Source: Azophilus sp965221755 (lineage in GTDB: Bacteria; Pseudomonadota; Gammaproteobacteria; Pseudomonadales; Azotimanducaceae). Taken from it: a stretch of DNA of 64,000 bases. Under the pieces are notes generated by a model that saw nothing but the letters and a program-made list of their open reading frames with translations, did not search any database and had not been told where the DNA came from. Location: positions 682,001 to 746,000 of the forward strand of contig OZ244921.1 of assembly GCA_965221755.1 (NCBI GenBank). Direction: 5' to 3'. Positions 17,401 through 25,595 of this stretch are shown piece by piece; the first letter of the stretch is position 1, and each line of letters starts with the position of its first letter. The translations under genes and the position numbers were made by a program.

Positions 17401-19804
17401 CGGTGTTGGCTGTGACCGTGAAGCTAGAGCCACGGGCCGTGGCGTGGGGGTCCGCGCCGCCACCGACATTGCTGCCGAGGCTCGTGCGGTCGAAGCCGTT
17501 GGCGCCGGTACCATCCGGTCCCAGTTCGAACCGCAGCGTCTTGCCGCCGCTGCCGGTCGCGGCGGTCAGCACCAGCGTCGCCAAGCGAGCACCGGCACCG
17601 GCGAAGCGTAGCTGCGGCGTAGCGGTGGTGTCGCCGCTGAGCGCTATCCCCGCATTTAGTCCAGCGCCGGATTGCAGCACGAGAGACCAGTCGCTGGTGG
17701 TGACGTTGACACCGGACACGGCGAGCGGCACGTCGATGATCTCGCCCGCAACAAGTGCGCGACCAAGTGCGACCGTGAATACTGACGTTTCACCCTCGAA
17801 CAGTGAGCCTCCGCCGGAGAGCGAGACGATCGTGGGATCGTCGTCGCGCACAGCGAGGGTGGCCGCGCTCGGCGCGCCGAGGGCGTAGCCGGAACCGGCG
17901 CTGATGCCAGTGGTGATCGACCAATCGGGTTCGTCCAGATTGTTGTCGGTTGCGGTCACGGTGTAGCTGTTGGTGGTGCTGCCGCCCGCGATGGTTGTGG
18001 CCGAGGCGCTCACGCTACCCCTCGCGGACACCGTCGGCTGGCCGTGGTCGATCGAGCCGTCCACGGGAATATCCGAAGTGACGACGATGGTGGCGGCAGC
18101 GCTCTCGTTGATGCGGGTGATGCCGTTCTGCGCCGCCACTGTCAGCTCGGGCGTGTCGTCGTCGGTCACAGTCACCGTCACGCTTTCTATCGAGATGGCG
18201 TTGTAGGCGGTGTCGCTCGAGGCCGCCGTGTGGGTGATGACCGAGCTGCGCTGATTGCCCACATCGTCGCGGCTGTTGTTGACGCCGGTGACAGTGATGG
18301 TTTGCAACACATTCCAAGCGCCGCTGCCGCTCGGCGTGAAAGTGAGCGTTTGCGTCTTGCCAGCCGAGCCTCCTGCCTTGTTGACGGTGGCCGCGCTGTC
18401 GGTGGCCGAACTGGCCGTGATGGCGACATTGTGGCTGGGCTGGGTGGCGAGCCGGACGGTGTAGGTGTCGCTGCCGCCGTTCTCGCCAACTGAGGTGCCG
18501 CCGTCCGACTCAACGATGAGCACCTCGGGCGTGTCGTCATCTTCAACCGTCACTGTGGCCGAGGCCGACGTGCCCAGGCTGTAGCCCGCGCCAGCCGTTA
18601 ATGTCACTGTCACGTCGCCGTTCGCTTCGTCGGTATTGTCCGCCACAGTCGCGACGCTGTAGGTGGCCGATGCCTGTCCCGCCGCGATCGTCACGGTGCC
18701 GGCACCCTCATCGCCCGAAGCCACGAAGTCGCTGCCCGACGCATCGGCGACCGTGAGGCTCACCGCTAGCGCCGCCGTCGTCACGCCCGCGCGCGTCACC
18801 GTGAAACTCGCCGCCGTGCCTTCCGTCACCGGCGACGCATCGCTCGCGATGGTGACGACTGGCAGGTCGTTGTCGTTGACCGTCACGGTCGCCGAGGACG
18901 GAGTGCCCACGCTGTAGCCGGTGCCGGCGGTCACGGTCACGGTCACCGCGCCGTTGGGCTCATCGGTTGTGTCGCCCACCGTCGCCACGGAATAGACTGC
19001 CGAGGCGGAACCGGCAGGAATGGTGAAGGTTTTGCCGCCTTCGTTGCTTGAGGCCACGAAATCGCGCCCGCCCGCGCTGTTCTCGGACACCGATAACTGC
19101 ACCGCCAGCGCCGCCGTGGTCGCCCCCGCGCGGCTGACGGTGAAGCGCGCCGCCGCGCCTTCGGTGACTGGCGAGGCGACGCGGGCGATGGTGACCGCGG
19201 GGTCGGCGACCGCCGAGCCGTTGATGCGCAGCTTGAGGCTGGAGCGGACGATGTTGTTGGTCCACTGCGAGCCGTCCGCATTCAGCCGGAAGCGGTGCAG
19301 GTTGGCGATGCTCCAGCCGCTGGCGGCGCCGCTGTCTTCGTTCGTCGATGTGGTGACCCGCCAGTTGCCGATCCGGGTGCCGATATCGCCGGTCACGTCG
19401 AGGACGAGGAAGTACGATGTGCTGGCCGCAAGGGCGATGCCGCTGCCGGATGCCGAGAACGTCAGCACCGTGTCGGTCGTGAACGCGGTGAATGTGGGGG
19501 TCTGCAAGGTGCCAACAACGGTTCCCGGCGCGCCGCTGGCGTTGGCGCGGATCGACACCGAAAAGGGGATGCCGGCATCCAACCTGGCGAATTCGATTTC
19601 GACGCCGTTCAGCCGGTAGCCCCGGCTGTTGCCGCCGGTGGTGAATTGCTGGGCGTGGTCGATCCCGCCAAGGGCGCTGGCAATGGGGCTGGGACTGGCG
19701 AAGTCCGCCTGGCCGATGTTGCTGACCAGCGCCTGCTGCGCGAGGGCCCCGGCGGGCCAGCTCAGCAGGACGAGCGACAAGGCTGATATCGGCAATCCAC
19801 GCAT
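14423..19804 (-). CDS. Giant Calx-beta surface protein with C-terminal beta-barrel (autotransporter-like)
   Basis: 1793 residues. Signal peptide MRGLPISALSLVLLSWPAGA ending ALA|QQ. An N-terminal sandwich domain (about 25-200) is followed by a string of Calx-beta-type modules (about 200-310, 314-423, 424-549, 550-655 and more divergent ones to 950), each closing with a DND/DDD calcium-site motif. Three copies of an unnamed ~70-residue helical repeat follow (about 950-1018, 1042-1111, 1141-1212; consensus VRxY...RWxRVLxALG...MTAxEA...RWxPVxAAL). One more Calx-beta module (about 1225-1340) precedes a ~440-residue outer-membrane barrel ending in Trp. Probably a calcium-dependent adhesin displayed by its own barrel. 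A probable terminator follows. Confidence 0.85.
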   Translation of the reverse strand: MRGLPISALSLVLLSWPAGALAQQALVSNIGQADFASPSPIASALGGIDHAQQFTTGGNSRGYRLNGVEIEFARLDAGIPFSVSIRANASGAPGTVVGTLQTPTFTAFTTDTVLTFSASGSGIALAASTSYFLVLDVTGDIGTRIGNWRVTTSTNEDSGAASGWSIANLHRFRLNADGSQWTNNIVRSSLKLRINGSAVADPAVTIARVASPVTEGAAARFTVSRAGATTAALAVQLSVSENSAGGRDFVASSNEGGKTFTIPAGSASAVYSVATVGDTTDEPNGAVTVTVTAGTGYSVGTPSSATVTVNDNDLPVVTIASDASPVTEGTAASFTVTRAGVTTAALAVSLTVADASGSDFVASGDEGAGTVTIAAGQASATYSVATVADNTDEANGDVTVTLTAGAGYSLGTSASATVTVEDDDTPEVLIVESDGGTSVGENGGSDTYTVRLATQPSHNVAITASSATDSAATVNKAGGSAGKTQTLTFTPSGSGAWNVLQTITVTGVNNSRDDVGNQRSSVITHTAASSDTAYNAISIESVTVTVTDDDTPELTVAAQNGITRINESAAATIVVTSDIPVDGSIDHGQPTVSARGSVSASATTIAGGSTTNSYTVTATDNNLDEPDWSITTGISAGSGYALGAPSAATLAVRDDDPTIVSLSGGGSLFEGETSVFTVALGRALVAGEIIDVPLAVSGVNVTTSDWSLVLQSGAGLNAGIALSGDTTATPQLRFAGAGARLATLVLTAATGSGGKTLRFELGPDGTGANGFDRTSLGSNVGGGADPHATARGSSFTVTANTVINDRDFIVFSPSRSEVSGQALAEGAQRTLTVHRIAYKPDGNGLHLPNAWGFRLCFTGTATPGADYSIRHNRGRTKLDSEGCTRTNSAADGTALTAGASLARFYITLLHDDLDETEESVIATLSRTVNSGISRDGLSETRFTIVEPSLINKVRHYTSETERGWGHVLRWRRVLYALSSGAEGEGPAMTATEAEGYADQDRTRWAPVVAALTLLEAQSRSASDEAEDDAVPPACAATSASLVDTVRGYWQSNRHRADRGYGENWHRVLIAFGAETHATLTPYTAAEARAGERKWSGWRPVREELERLEACSVSISAAQDAPASVVAKDNDEPVVNPYASLIADVRGYAAETWNGPAHVKRWQRVLKALGETDAAFKDLTPMTAAEARDNAVKYLADRWSPVVAALTALEGGASQSASMQQENEPAAAPALSVSDASGAEGEAMKFTITLSLAAENTVKLLAATRQSNPVSARENEDYQHNSWWVTFAPGETERHFWIYAFDDSHGDSGETFEVVLSRAQGATIADAVGVGTITNDDPLPGAYLARFGRAVAEQALAGIAARLEAPRELGMQGSFAGHALSFGGEYPDTDSALPAQSRSMTLREALLASSFTLTGRGGDLGGSLALWGRSAQSGFAGREENLSLDGETTTSMLGVDYQQGRYLAGLAVTRSTSEGGHRMSGAAVGEGDGQVEATLTAALPYASMQVADRFRVWGALGQGQGEVRLTPALGGRYQADMDWRMAAAGLRGDLMPPSDAGPALAVISDALWAHTTSEDAPGLAASDVAITGFRLGLEGRWPLSLANRASLVPRLEAGLRHDGGDAETGFGVEFGGGLSWSAPLFGLVLDVAGRSLLTHEDNGFKDEGLSFSLAFDPAPTTDRGLSFTLRQDYGSRAQGGLDALFASAPLASRSKSEAAGRWTMEAAWGMPVFGGHFTGSPYAGLGRSGLARDFYLGWRLMPEGYGAQHLSLDLQASRQESGLSRPEHTISLEASVYW

Positions 19805-20191
19805 TTGCCAAATTGCCTTAAGCGCAATGCACGACTGGGTTTCTGATGATGTGCTGTTGCCGTCCGGTGCGGAAAATGCATCTGCGAGCTTACTTTACTT
19901 GCCATGAGCGCGTGCGCCAAGTCGCCAATTCCGAGCCGCTGACGGCAACGGCAAGCAGCCAGCCGTTCTCAGCCAGTCTTTTTTCCACCTCCAAAGGCAC
20001 TCCGCTCAAGCGGGAGCGCCGCGCCTGAGTGCGGGCCCAAAACATATCGGAATCTGACCCACGCAACGGCAGCGGAGTTTCGCGACAGTGAAGCCACGAC
20101 GAACCGAAGGTTCGCCGCGACCGTCAGGCCGCGCCTGTTGCCCCCAATCCAAACATCAGGCTAGGCTTCGCCTTTTGGCGGGGGGAAAACC
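19805..20191. other. Divergent intergenic region with a dispersed repeat
   Basis: This 387-bp gap lies between the surface-protein gene (leftward; AAGGC about 9 nt before its ATG) and an SDR gene (rightward). It contains repeat copy B. No strong promoter pair could be picked by eye and no credible gene was seen. Confidence 0.5.
20031..20130 (+). repeat. Composite intergenic element, copy B
   Basis: Tag 20031-20067 (GCGGGCCCAAAACATAT, then CGGAATCTGACCCACGCAAC); left palindrome arm GGAGTTTCGC (20074-20083) with a decayed right arm (GTGAAGCC); hairpin CGAACC (20100-20105) GAA GGTTCG (20109-20114). A second, imperfect hairpin GCGACC-GTCA-GGCCGC follows, like that of copy A. Confidence 0.75.
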
Positions 20192-20965
20192 ATGGGCATG
20201 CACGAACTGTTTCGGCTCGACGGCAAGGTGGCGGTGGTCACCGGCGGCGGGCGCGGCATTGGCCGCGGCATCGCCTTGGCGTTTGCCGAGTGCGGCGCCG
20301 ACGTGGCCGTCGTGGCGCGGCGTCAGCACGACGTGGACGCGGTCGCCAAGGAAATCGAGGCGCGGGGCCAAAGAGGGCTCGGCATCTCCGCCGACGTGAT
20401 GGACTTCACCGCCATCCCCAAGGCGCTCGACCAAGTGATCGATGGCTTCGGGCGCCTCGACATCATGGTCAACAACGCCGGCGGCAACCTCGACCGCAGG
20501 ATGCACGCCCTCCCCGACATCTCCATTGAGAAGTTCGACGAGCAGCTCACGCTCAACATGAAGACCAAGTGGTGGGGTTCGCAGCAAGCCGCCAAGCGCA
20601 TGGCCGACGGGGGCCGCATCATCAACATCATCTCCATCGCCGCCCACAAGCCGTCGCCGGGCTTCGGCGTCTATTCGGCGGCCAACATGGGCATGATCAG
20701 CATGACCCGCACCTTGGCGGTGGAGCTGGCCCCCAAGGGCATCACCGTCAACTGCATCGCCCCCGGCATCATCGTCACCGAAATGCTGGTGGAGACCATG
20801 AACGTCAGCGAGCAGGAGGCCATGGACAGCTTCGGTCCGGCCATTCCCTTGGGCCGCACCGGCCGGCCGCAGGACTGCGCGGCCGCCGCGGTGTTCTTCG
20901 CCTCGCCCGCAGCGGAATGGACCACTGGCCAATTCATCGATGTGGCAGGGGGCCAGCCGAACTAA
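20192..20965 (+). CDS. Short-chain dehydrogenase/reductase with altered active site (YxxxN)
   Basis: FabG-like SDR of 257 residues. The cofactor loop TGGGRGIG (residues 17-24), NNAGG (94-98) and the active-site serine (about Ser148) are present. The usual YxxxK motif reads YSAAN: Tyr161 is kept but the catalytic lysine position is Asn165. The rest of the fold, including ITVNCIAPGIIVTEM and the C-terminal TTGQFIDVAGGQ, is normal, so this is not general decay. Activity may be changed or lost. ATG 20192 follows a GGGGGAAAA ribosome site. It stands alone, downstream of repeat copy B. Confidence 0.88.
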   Translation: MGMHELFRLDGKVAVVTGGGRGIGRGIALAFAECGADVAVVARRQHDVDAVAKEIEARGQRGLGISADVMDFTAIPKALDQVIDGFGRLDIMVNNAGGNLDRRMHALPDISIEKFDEQLTLNMKTKWWGSQQAAKRMADGGRIINIISIAAHKPSPGFGVYSAANMGMISMTRTLAVELAPKGITVNCIAPGIIVTEMLVETMNVSEQEAMDSFGPAIPLGRTGRPQDCAAAAVFFASPAAEWTTGQFIDVAGGQPN

Positions 20966-21207
20966 ACGCGGCTTGGACCGCCCGTCCTGCGCGGGCACCC
21001 GGGGCTTCAGCCTAGCGCGGGCGCCTTATAAGGTGCCGTGAAAAGGTCCGCCAGCGCCTCCGCCTGCTGGCCGTCGAAATGGTGCGGGCACTGGATGCGC
21101 ACGTGATGGCCTCGATTTCGGCCAACTCCCGCATTGGGTCCATGCTTGCCTGCCTTGGGTTATGCTCATTGAATTCAAGCCACATGCCATCAGCAAGGAA
21201 ATCGGCC

Positions 21208-22017
21208 ATGGACGGCGTCAACGTTCTCATCGTCAGCAAGGGCCACGACTACGACCACAACCGCTTTCTGGCGATGTTCGCGGACATGCCCGGCGTGACC
21301 GCCACCTTGGTTGAGCAGCCGGCCGCCCAAGTGGTGCTGAGGCCCGAGCACGTCGGCGCCTACGACAGCGTGCTGTTCTACGACATGTCCGGCATCCCCG
21401 GCATCGGCCTGCTGCACGACGGCGCGGGCGACGCCGGCCTGCCCCCCGACGATTACCGCGCCAGCATCGAGGCCCTCATCGAACGCGGCACCGGTTTGGT
21501 GCTGCTCAACCACGCCACTGTGTCCTGGCCGCGGTGGCCCCTGTGGCGGCGCATCTCCGGCTCCTCGTTCATGCTGCAATCCGGGAAGCTCGACGGCCGG
21601 ACCGTGCCCGGCTCCGGGTACCGGGGCGGCCATGGCCCCTACCCCAATCCCACCCTGAAACTGGTTCCCCAATGCGAACACCCCGTCTTGAAGGGCCTTG
21701 AGGACGGCTTCGAGATCACCGACGAAATCTACCTGAAGACCAAGGGCTTCGAGCGAGGGGTAACCCCTCTGCTGCGCGGCGACTACCGCTTCATCGCCGA
21801 GAACTTCACGCCACCGCCCTTGGCCCCGCCCGAGGAGCAAGCCAACTGGAATCACCCCCCCGGCAGCGACCTGATGGTCTGGGCGCACACTGTTGGGGCC
21901 AGCCGCGTGGTGGCGTCCGACGTGGGTGACGGCCCGGCGGCTTTCAACAATCCGAGCTTCAGGAGGCTGCTGGAAAACGCGCTGAAGTGGGTGGCGCTGC
22001 CGGAAGCACGGGGCTAG
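21208..22017 (+). CDS. ThuA-like domain protein
   Basis: 269 residues with the ThuA fold (related to class I glutamine amidotransferases): VLIVSKGHDYDHNRFLAMF at the N-terminus, YDSVLFYDMSGIPG, LVLLNHATVSWPRWPLW with the conserved His, and HPVLKGLEDGFEITDEIYL. The true ThuA proteins act in trehalose utilisation; here no sugar genes are nearby, so the substrate is unknown. ATG 21208 follows AAGGAA at 21195. It is convergent with the SUMF1-domain gene. Cytoplasmic, no signal peptide. Confidence 0.82.
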   Translation: MDGVNVLIVSKGHDYDHNRFLAMFADMPGVTATLVEQPAAQVVLRPEHVGAYDSVLFYDMSGIPGIGLLHDGAGDAGLPPDDYRASIEALIERGTGLVLLNHATVSWPRWPLWRRISGSSFMLQSGKLDGRTVPGSGYRGGHGPYPNPTLKLVPQCEHPVLKGLEDGFEITDEIYLKTKGFERGVTPLLRGDYRFIAENFTPPPLAPPEEQANWNHPPGSDLMVWAHTVGASRVVASDVGDGPAAFNNPSFRRLLENALKWVALPEARG

Positions 22018-22029
22018 GAGCCTCCGCCT

Positions 22030-22053
22030 GCGGAATTTGCGGCTGCAAATCCG
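22030..22053. terminator. Stem-loop between convergent genes
   Basis: GCGGAATTTGC (22030-22040) GGC... GCAAATCCGC (22044-22053) pairs with a single bulged A. It lies between the ThuA-like stop and the convergent SUMF1-gene stop. No U-run follows, so a role as bidirectional terminator is only plausible. Confidence 0.35.
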
Positions 22054-22094
22054 CATCCGAAGCCTTCGAGGAAACGGAATGTGGAGACGGAGGC

Positions 22095-23000
22095 TCAGGG
22101 CGCGAGCGTCCGGGCAACGCGAAAACCGATGAAGTGGCTCCGGTTGCCGGGGACGTACCTGCCGCGGTACGCGCAGCGGAGGTTCCTGGGACCGGTGTCC
22201 CAGGAGCCGCCGCGCACGACGCTTCCGGCACAATCCCCGGAATTCCGGGCGCTGCCATCCGCAGGCGCCCCCTCGTGACTGCTGTTCCAGCAGCCTGCAA
22301 CCCACTCCCACACGTTCCCGTGCATGTCGTGAAGGCCCCACGGACTCGCCGCGAAGGAACCCACCGGCACCGTCCGCCTGTCATGCCATTGGCTCCCGCA
22401 CGTGCCGCAGTTCGCGCGGTTCACCCCAATCTCGTCGCCCCACCAGTACTTCGTCACCGTCCCCGAACGCGCCGCGTACTCCCACTCCGACTCGCTCGGC
22501 AGCCGATACCCATGACCCGTCCTCAACGAGAGCCAGGACGCATAGGCCTGCGCGTCCTCCCGACTCACATTGACGACCGGACGAGCGCCTCGGCCCCAAC
22601 CTTCGTCGTTCGGCTGATAGCCGCCGCAGCCGCCCGCCGCCACGCACGCCTCCCACTGCGCAAAAGTCACCTCATGCGCGCCCAAGGCGAACGGCCGCGC
22701 AATCGTCACGCCATGCACCGGAAACTCATCGGGATAACAGCTGCCGTCGTTCGACAGGCAGCCCATCCGGAAGCTCCCCGACGGAAGCGCCACCATCTCC
22801 GGACACTTCGGGCAGTCGCGGAAGGCATTGCTGACGCTGGAGCCTGCCGCCGACTGCATCGGCATCCGGGCGGCTTCACTCGAAGAATCCTGCGTGGCTT
22901 CAGCAGGCCCTTCCGGATCCTTGACGAAGCCCTCCTCGGAGCTCGGCCCGCAGGCGGCTGACAAAAGAGCAAAAGCCGCCATCGTGATTGCCTTGCGCAC
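22095..23000 (-). CDS. SUMF1/FGE-domain lipoprotein
   Basis: About 301 residues. GTG 23000 follows a perfect AGGAGGAG at 8 nt and gives a lipoprotein signal (VRKAITMAAFALLSAAC); an upstream in-frame TTG would put that ribosome site inside the gene. The SUMF1 domain has MVALPSGSFRMGC, HEVTFAQWEAC, RPVVNVSREDAQAYASWLS, YRLPSESEWEYAARSG, GNVWEWVAGCW and IGFRVAR. The active-site pair of true formylglycine-generating enzymes sits in a C-x4-C arrangement; here the region reads SWDTGPRNLRCAYRG, so only one of the two cysteines is present. A copper-dependent FGE reaction is therefore doubtful. It is probably an envelope SUMF1 protein of other function. Confidence 0.82.
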   Translation of the reverse strand: MRKAITMAAFALLSAACGPSSEEGFVKDPEGPAEATQDSSSEAARMPMQSAAGSSVSNAFRDCPKCPEMVALPSGSFRMGCLSNDGSCYPDEFPVHGVTIARPFALGAHEVTFAQWEACVAAGGCGGYQPNDEGWGRGARPVVNVSREDAQAYASWLSLRTGHGYRLPSESEWEYAARSGTVTKYWWGDEIGVNRANCGTCGSQWHDRRTVPVGSFAASPWGLHDMHGNVWEWVAGCWNSSHEGAPADGSARNSGDCAGSVVRGGSWDTGPRNLRCAYRGRYVPGNRSHFIGFRVARTLAP

Positions 23001-23397
23001 CGGCTTTCTCCTCCTAAATTGCCCCAAGCGCGGATTGACGCTTGGGGTTTGTTGAGGGTTTCAAAGCACTGACCGGCAGGCTCCCGGCAAGCGGCGCGGA
23101 ACCTGCCCACCCTTGGTTGCCCGCTGGCGCCATTCGCGGATGGGCCGATGGGCGTGGATTCAAGTTGAGCAAGTTATAGCTTACTGAACAACATCCGGGC
23201 AAGCTGCCGTTGCGTGGGTCAGATTCCGAAGTGTTTCTGAGCCCGCGCAGTCATGGCTCGATTGGCCGCTCAGTGACTTCGACCTCCTTGGGCTTCGTCG
23301 TTCAGCGCTTCGGTGGGGATTCAGCGCAGTGGTGGGCGGCCATGACGCCGCATGGGATGTGGCATACTGCGGCCATTCGCTGCGCTTGGAACCCGCC
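23001..23397. other. Divergent intergenic region with a repeat tag
   Basis: This 397-bp gap separates the SUMF1-domain gene (leftward) from the P-loop ATPase gene (rightward). It holds the AGGAGGAG ribosome site of the former and repeat copy C. Short open frames lack ribosome sites. No confident promoter was found. Confidence 0.5.
23209..23247 (-). repeat. Composite intergenic element, copy C (tag only)
   Basis: GTTGCGTGGGTCAGATTCCG followed by AAGTGTTTCTGAGCCCGC is the tag in reverse orientation. Neither the palindrome nor a variable hairpin is next to it, so this is a truncated copy. Confidence 0.7.
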
Positions 23398-24582
23398 ATG
23401 CCGGACTCGCCTGACTTGGATGGGCTGCTGGACTTCAGCAAGGAAACGGGCCGCAATTCCGGGAGGTTCTTCGTTGGGCGGGATGCCGAGCTTGCGCTGA
23501 TCGGCGATGCCGCCCGCCTGTGGATGCGAGACATCGAATCGGGGAGCGCGCCCTTCGGCCTAGTGCTGATCTCGGGGGCGCCCGGCGCCGGAAAGACCGC
23601 GCTCCTGCACCACTTGGTGCGCAATCCTCCCCCATCCGTGGCGGCCCTTTCGGTTCCCCTCCTGCGCCTGAGTTCCGAGGCGGAACTGGCGCGCTCCCTC
23701 AAGGACGCCTTGACCGACCGGGCGCGGCGAGGGATCCAAGGGATGCGCCCGACGGCGGTCACCGCAAACTTGGGCGTCGCCAAGTTTGCTTGGGCCTTGC
23801 CCCAGCAGGCGCCAGCGACGCTGGGCGACTTGGAGCGGGGCCTGTCGGGAGGCGGAACGACGGCCGTGATGATGCTCATCGACGAAGTGCAGAGCGCCAC
23901 GCCCGAGCAGATTCAGATGCTGTCCGCCTTGCATTTGGGAGCAGCCGGCATCCCGCTGGTGCCTGTGCTGGCCGGGTTGTCGGATGCCGGCGACGTGCTG
24001 GCCAGCGGCGGCATCTCCAGACGGGCCGTGGAGTACGACGTTCGGCTGGGAGCGCTCAAGGCGGGCGAGCCGGCCGAGGCGGTGCGGCTGATGCTTGCTG
24101 AGTTCCGTGTGCGCGGTTCGCAGAACACCAAGCATCGATGGTGCCGGGAAGTCGAAGCAACCAGCGACCGGTGGCCGCAGCACCTCAAGACATCCATGAC
24201 GGCGCTTGCCCGTGAACTGCTGCGCACCGACGGGGACTTGGAGCGGGCCGACCAGGACCGAGCCTTCCGTGACGCAGCCGCGCTTCGCGCACGCAGCCAC
24301 GAGGCGCGACGCAGCCCGGAAATGGTGGACGCGGAAGCGATTCTGGCCGAGTTCCTGACCAGAACGCAAATGCCCATCGGGCGGCGGGATGCCTTGGATG
24401 CCCTGCGCCGACTACTGAATGGTGATCCCATCCTCAACTTCGGGGCCACGGAGTTCCTTCGCCACCTGATCCACCAAGGCGTACTGCACGACCCGAATGG
24501 GGATAGCCGCTATCTTTGCCCGATTCCCAGCTTTCGGGATCATCTGATCGAGCGGGGCTCCATTGCGAAGGAAGCGCCCTGA
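23398..24582 (+). CDS. Orphan AAA/STAND-like P-loop ATPase
   Basis: 394 residues. An N-terminal FVGRDAELALIGDAARLW motif precedes the Walker A GAPGAGKT (about residue 63) and Walker B MMLIDEVQS (about residue 163), followed by a sensor-1-type segment (IPLVPVLAGLSD). The C-terminal third looks like a helical and winged-helix region (LRRLLNGDPILNFGATEFLR; YLCPIPSFRDHLIERG). The layout resembles small AAA_16/Orc-Cdc6-like or STAND regulators that lack a fused effector. No partner gene is adjacent (LLM oxidoreductase downstream). ATG 23398 is used, but the ribosome site is weak. Function unknown. Confidence 0.72.
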   Translation: MPDSPDLDGLLDFSKETGRNSGRFFVGRDAELALIGDAARLWMRDIESGSAPFGLVLISGAPGAGKTALLHHLVRNPPPSVAALSVPLLRLSSEAELARSLKDALTDRARRGIQGMRPTAVTANLGVAKFAWALPQQAPATLGDLERGLSGGGTTAVMMLIDEVQSATPEQIQMLSALHLGAAGIPLVPVLAGLSDAGDVLASGGISRRAVEYDVRLGALKAGEPAEAVRLMLAEFRVRGSQNTKHRWCREVEATSDRWPQHLKTSMTALARELLRTDGDLERADQDRAFRDAAALRARSHEARRSPEMVDAEAILAEFLTRTQMPIGRRDALDALRRLLNGDPILNFGATEFLRHLIHQGVLHDPNGDSRYLCPIPSFRDHLIERGSIAKEAP

Positions 24583-24602
24583 TCCCGTCACCCGCAGCCG
24601 TT

Positions 24603-24621
24603 GCGCATCAACGCGATGCGC
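24603..24621. other. Stem-loop after the ATPase gene
   Basis: GCGCATC (24603-24609), loop AACGC, GATGCGC (24615-24621) forms a perfect 7-bp stem 21 bp after the ATPase stop. There is no U-run, so it may be only a weak or Rho-type 3' end structure. Confidence 0.3.
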
Positions 24622-24709
24622 GGCGCAATGGGCTTGGCGCTCGCATCGGCTCGTCGGCAAGGCGCACATGCTGCGAAACAACAACTTCTGACGAACACTT
24701 GAGGCGAAC

Positions 24710-25552
24710 ATGACCATGCGCTTCGGATTCGTGGTGCCCAACAACTTGGGCGTAACGGACTTCAACGCCCTGATCGAACTCGCGCAACAAGCGGAGGAGC
24801 TGGGCTTCGACTCGGTTTGGGTGAACCACCACGTGCTCAACGTCGGCTACGTCCTGGAACGCATCGGCGACCGGCCGTACCAGGATCCGCTGATCACGCT
24901 GGCTTGGATCGGCGCGCGCACCACCCGCATCCGGTTGGGCACCAGCGTTCTGGTCATGCCCTACCTGCACCCGATGGCGCTCGCCAAGCAGGCGGCCACC
25001 CTTGACCGATTTTGCGGCGGCCGCCTCACCTTGGGGCTGGGCGTCGGCAGCCTGCCGGAGGAAAACGCAGCGCTGGGCATCCCCTACCGGTCCCGCGGCC
25101 GCTACAGCGACGAGTTTCTGCAGGTCGTGCGGGCGCTCTGGACCGGCAAGTCGGTCAGCTTCCACGGTGAGTTTTTCAATTTCGAGAACGTCCTCGCCTC
25201 GCCCACCCCGCTGCAGAAGCCCTGTCTGCCGCTGATCGTGGCCGGCAACCGACCCCAGGCACTGCGCCGCGCAGCCCGTTTCGGCGACGGCTGGCATCCC
25301 ATGAACCTGCCGCCCGACAGCGTGCGCAAGCGTCTTCCGGTCATTCGCGAGGAGGCGGAGAAGGCCGGACGGCCAGCGCCGGAGACCGTTCAGTTGCGCA
25401 TCGACATAGGGCGCATCACCGCCGAGTCGGTCTCCGACTTCGCCGCTGCCGGCGTCACCGACTTGGTGATGTCAATGCAAACCGAGGATGTGGCCAAGCA
25501 ACGCAAAGCGCTGCAACGATTAAAGGCGGACATCATGGAGCCCAACGCCTGA
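24710..25552 (+). CDS. LLM-class F420/flavin-dependent oxidoreductase
   Basis: 280-residue luciferase-like TIM-barrel enzyme. MRFGFVVPNNLGVTDFNALI at the N-terminus, GARTTRIRLGTSVLVMPYLH, and the hallmark FCGGRLTLGLGVGSLPEE followed by LWTGKSVSFHGEFFNFE. This pattern is that of the probable F420-dependent LLM subgroup. GAGGCGAAC precedes ATG 24710. It is a different subfamily from the enzyme at 8374. The next gene, on the opposite strand, is a PNPOx-like protein, another fold common in F420 biology, but no F420 biosynthesis gene is present here. Substrate unknown. Confidence 0.86.
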   Translation: MTMRFGFVVPNNLGVTDFNALIELAQQAEELGFDSVWVNHHVLNVGYVLERIGDRPYQDPLITLAWIGARTTRIRLGTSVLVMPYLHPMALAKQAATLDRFCGGRLTLGLGVGSLPEENAALGIPYRSRGRYSDEFLQVVRALWTGKSVSFHGEFFNFENVLASPTPLQKPCLPLIVAGNRPQALRRAARFGDGWHPMNLPPDSVRKRLPVIREEAEKAGRPAPETVQLRIDIGRITAESVSDFAAAGVTDLVMSMQTEDVAKQRKALQRLKADIMEPNA

Positions 25553-25595
25553 AGCGACCCGTCGGAACCCGCCCAGGGCGCCGCGCAAGCCCGGG

